Part shown: piece after piece, positions 62,251 to 64,000 of the stretch
Layout: every line of letters starts with the position of its first letter
Numbering within the stretch: the stretch's first letter is position 1
Assembly: GCA_964473645.1 (NCBI GenBank)
Contig: CAYYPW010000012.1
Coordinates: forward strand, 1 to 64,000
Direction of reading: 5' to 3'
Source of the DNA: HdN1 sp964473645
Lineage (GTDB): Bacteria > Pseudomonadota > Gammaproteobacteria > Pseudomonadales > Ketobacteraceae
Length of the DNA: 64,000 nt
Position numbers and translations under genes: made by a program
Notes under the pieces: generated by a model
Database searches by the model: none
What the model was told of the DNA's origin: nothing
What the model saw: the letters and a program-made list of their open reading frames with translations, nothing else

Positions 62251-63996
62251 ATGTCACTGACCGAAACCCCTGAGCCCACTGTGTACGATGTTGATGTGTT
62301 AGTCATTGGCGGTGGTACCGCAGGCCCGATGGCTGCCATTGCGGCGAAAGAGCGCAATCCCGAGTTGAAAGTATTGTTGCTTGAAAAAGCCAATGTCAAA
62401 CGGAGTGGTGCCATCAGTATGGGCATGGATGGCCTTAATAACGCCATTATTCCAGGGCATGCGACACCCGAAGAGTATGTGCGGGAAATCACCATTGCCA
62501 ATGACGGTATCGTTGATCAGAGCGGCGTCATGGCCTATGCCACCCGCAGCTTCAGCATGATTGAACAGTTGGATAACTGGGGCGTGCACTTTCAGAAAAC
62601 GGCCACCGGCGATTTCGATGTCAAAAAAGTGCATCACCTGGGTACCTATGTATTGCCCATGCCGGAAGGGCACAATGTAAAAAAAATCTTGTATCGCCGT
62701 CTCAGAAAATGGCGGGTCGAGATTGAAAACCGCTATCAGGCCAGTCGTTTGCTGGTAGACAGGCAGGGTAATGCCAGCGGCTGCGTAGCCTTGAACACTC
62801 GTACCGCCGAAGTCATCGTGATTCGAGCTAAAGCGGTAGTGTTGTGTACCGGGGCCGCCGGGCGACTGGGATTACCTGCGTCGGGTTATTTATTTGGCAC
62901 CTATGAAAATCCTGCCAATTGTGGCGATGGGCATGCCATGGCATTGCATGCGGGTGCTGAATTGAACAATCTTGAATGTTATCAAATCAACCCGTTGCTG
63001 AAAGACTATAACGGCCCGGCGTGCGCTTATGTTACCGGTCCCTTGGGTGGCTATACCGCCAATGCTAAGGGGCAGCGATTTATCGAGTGCGATTATTGGA
63101 GCGGCCAGATGATGCTGGAGTTCTTCCGTGAACTCGAAGGCGGGAACGGCCCCGTGTTTTTGAAGCTCGATCATCTGGCCAGTGAAACGATTGCCGAAAT
63201 TGAAGCCATTTTGCATTCGAACGAGCGACCCAGTCGCGGCCGTTTTCATGAAGGCCGAGGTAACGACTATCGTAAGCGACCGATAGAAATGCACATCTCT
63301 GAGGTAGGTTTCTGCAGTGGTCACAGTGCGTCGGGCGTGTATGTGAATGCACAAGGTGAAACCACGGTGCCCGGGCTGTTTGGGGCGGGCGACATGGCGT
63401 CGGTACCGCACAACTATATGCTTGGTGCGTTCGTGTACGGAAAAATATGTGGTGAAAACGCAGCGGAATTCGCCAACTTGCGTTCGCAACCTACAATTGA
63501 TTCCGGTTTTGTCCTACAGGAACAAAGGCGACTTCTAGCCCCCTTGCAGCGTAAAGATGGAATCCCCGCCAATCAGATGGAATATAAAATCAGGCGCATT
63601 GTGAACGATTACTTGCAGCCGCCCAAAGTAACGCGAAAAATGGAAATCGGTTGGCAGCGCTTAAAGGAAATTCGCGCCGATCTTGCTTATTTGTACGCTA
63701 GAGATCCGCACGAATTGCTACGCGCAGTAGAAACGCAACACATTCTCGACTGTGCTGAAATGGCGGCGGCTGCCTCTCTGTTTCGTACGGAAAGCCGCTG
63801 GGGTTTGTATCACTACTGTGTCGATTACCCGGAGCGGGATGATGCCAATTGGTTTTACCATGTCCGGCTGACACATGACGGCAACGGTGGCATTCACTGC
63901 TATAAAAAATCAGTTGAAGATTACATCGTGCCCTTGAGCGATAGCGAAAAAAATACCTATCGAAAATTGCGAGTCGCGCAAACTGCGGCAGCATAA
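62251..63996 (+). CDS. AprA/fumarate-reductase-like flavoprotein
   Basis: 581 residues from ATG 62251, four bases after the regulator stop. The FAD motif GGGTAGPMAAIAAKE starts at about 19, followed by the EKANVKRSGAISMGMDGLN block characteristic of the AprA (APS reductase alpha) branch of the succinate-dehydrogenase-like flavoproteins. LCTGAAGR (about 214) and FGAGDMASVPHNYMLGAFVYGK (about 380) are further FAD contacts. In the family such proteins often pair with a small ferredoxin; none fits inside the window, which ends four bases after this gene. Coupled in one operon with a sulfonate-type importer, so I infer redox processing of the imported compound. Confidence 0.88.
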   Translation: MSLTETPEPTVYDVDVLVIGGGTAGPMAAIAAKERNPELKVLLLEKANVKRSGAISMGMDGLNNAIIPGHATPEEYVREITIANDGIVDQSGVMAYATRSFSMIEQLDNWGVHFQKTATGDFDVKKVHHLGTYVLPMPEGHNVKKILYRRLRKWRVEIENRYQASRLLVDRQGNASGCVALNTRTAEVIVIRAKAVVLCTGAAGRLGLPASGYLFGTYENPANCGDGHAMALHAGAELNNLECYQINPLLKDYNGPACAYVTGPLGGYTANAKGQRFIECDYWSGQMMLEFFRELEGGNGPVFLKLDHLASETIAEIEAILHSNERPSRGRFHEGRGNDYRKRPIEMHISEVGFCSGHSASGVYVNAQGETTVPGLFGAGDMASVPHNYMLGAFVYGKICGENAAEFANLRSQPTIDSGFVLQEQRRLLAPLQRKDGIPANQMEYKIRRIVNDYLQPPKVTRKMEIGWQRLKEIRADLAYLYARDPHELLRAVETQHILDCAEMAAAASLFRTESRWGLYHYCVDYPERDDANWFYHVRLTHDGNGGIHCYKKSVEDYIVPLSDSEKNTYRKLRVAQTAAA

Positions 63997-64000
63997 AGTA

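Noticed and set aside
1..64000. CRISPR arrays, rRNA, tRNA genes, and replication origins
   Set aside because: No spaced direct repeats of 24-40 bases, no rRNA conserved segments, and no tRNA TPsiC/anticodon structure noticed. The search was by eye, so a tRNA scan would be decisive.

Overview
The window reads as a chromosome segment of a free-living, probably marine or soil, gammaproteobacterium. The grounds are a PBP1b gene followed by a TPR lipoprotein (the Pseudomonas-type ponB-lpoP arrangement), a NhaD antiporter, a cysTWA-type sulfate importer next to a CysB-like regulator, and many lipoboxes and Sec signals. The genus cannot be settled from the sequence. Cellvibrio-like or Pseudomonas-related lineages are guesses only.

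Layout. 1-13.4 kb is gene-poor accessory DNA. It holds three decayed pieces of an IS91-family (Y2 type) transposase, short recurrent motifs (GGCCGGACGT, GGGTGAGATCGTAAAA), integron attC-like sequences, an alpha/beta-hydrolase-like gene that seems to have lost its catalytic Ser and His, a VOC protein, a polytopic membrane protein followed by a truncated acyltransferase-3, a secreted jelly-roll protein, a PanE-like reductase, and three related beta-propeller-type lipoproteins. 13.8-19.3 kb has a GT-C-like membrane protein and a large M66 metalloprotease with ricin-type lectin modules. 19.4-21.8 kb is a TetR / unknown protein / SDR unit with a palindromic operator candidate. 21.8-33.9 kb is rich in lipoproteins and secreted enzymes: an M50-like membrane protein, a subtilisin lipoprotein, a crystallin-metallophosphoesterase, and an M6 protease with lectin repeats. 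It also holds a LysR / DUF2798 / DUF2938 set. 34-44.5 kb has an ABC-2 exporter, a second VOC protein beside a 24-bp perfect palindrome, an Ig-domain protein, an acyltransferase, a cyclic-nucleotide-binding protein, a FlgT/CsgG-like lipoprotein, and a matrixin / TauE / phosphatase operon. 44.5-50.1 kb is housekeeping: PfkB kinase, mrcB, lpoP-like gene, nhaD.

50.3-64 kb is dominated by sulfur acquisition. A sulfate-binding protein gene faces cysT-cysW-cysA-cysB. After a hydrolase, a MITE-like nested palindrome and a GT4 glycosyltransferase comes a five-gene operon: a periplasmic binding protein with an apparent C-terminal NosL-like domain, permease, ATPase, GntR/UTRA regulator and an AprA-like flavoprotein. 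This operon runs to the window edge and is the best candidate for an under-described system. It looks like an importer for a sulfonate-like or similar substrate coupled to a flavoprotein oxidoreductase, perhaps with copper involved. The secreted proteases, lectins and lipoproteins elsewhere suggest a life degrading extracellular protein and glycan.
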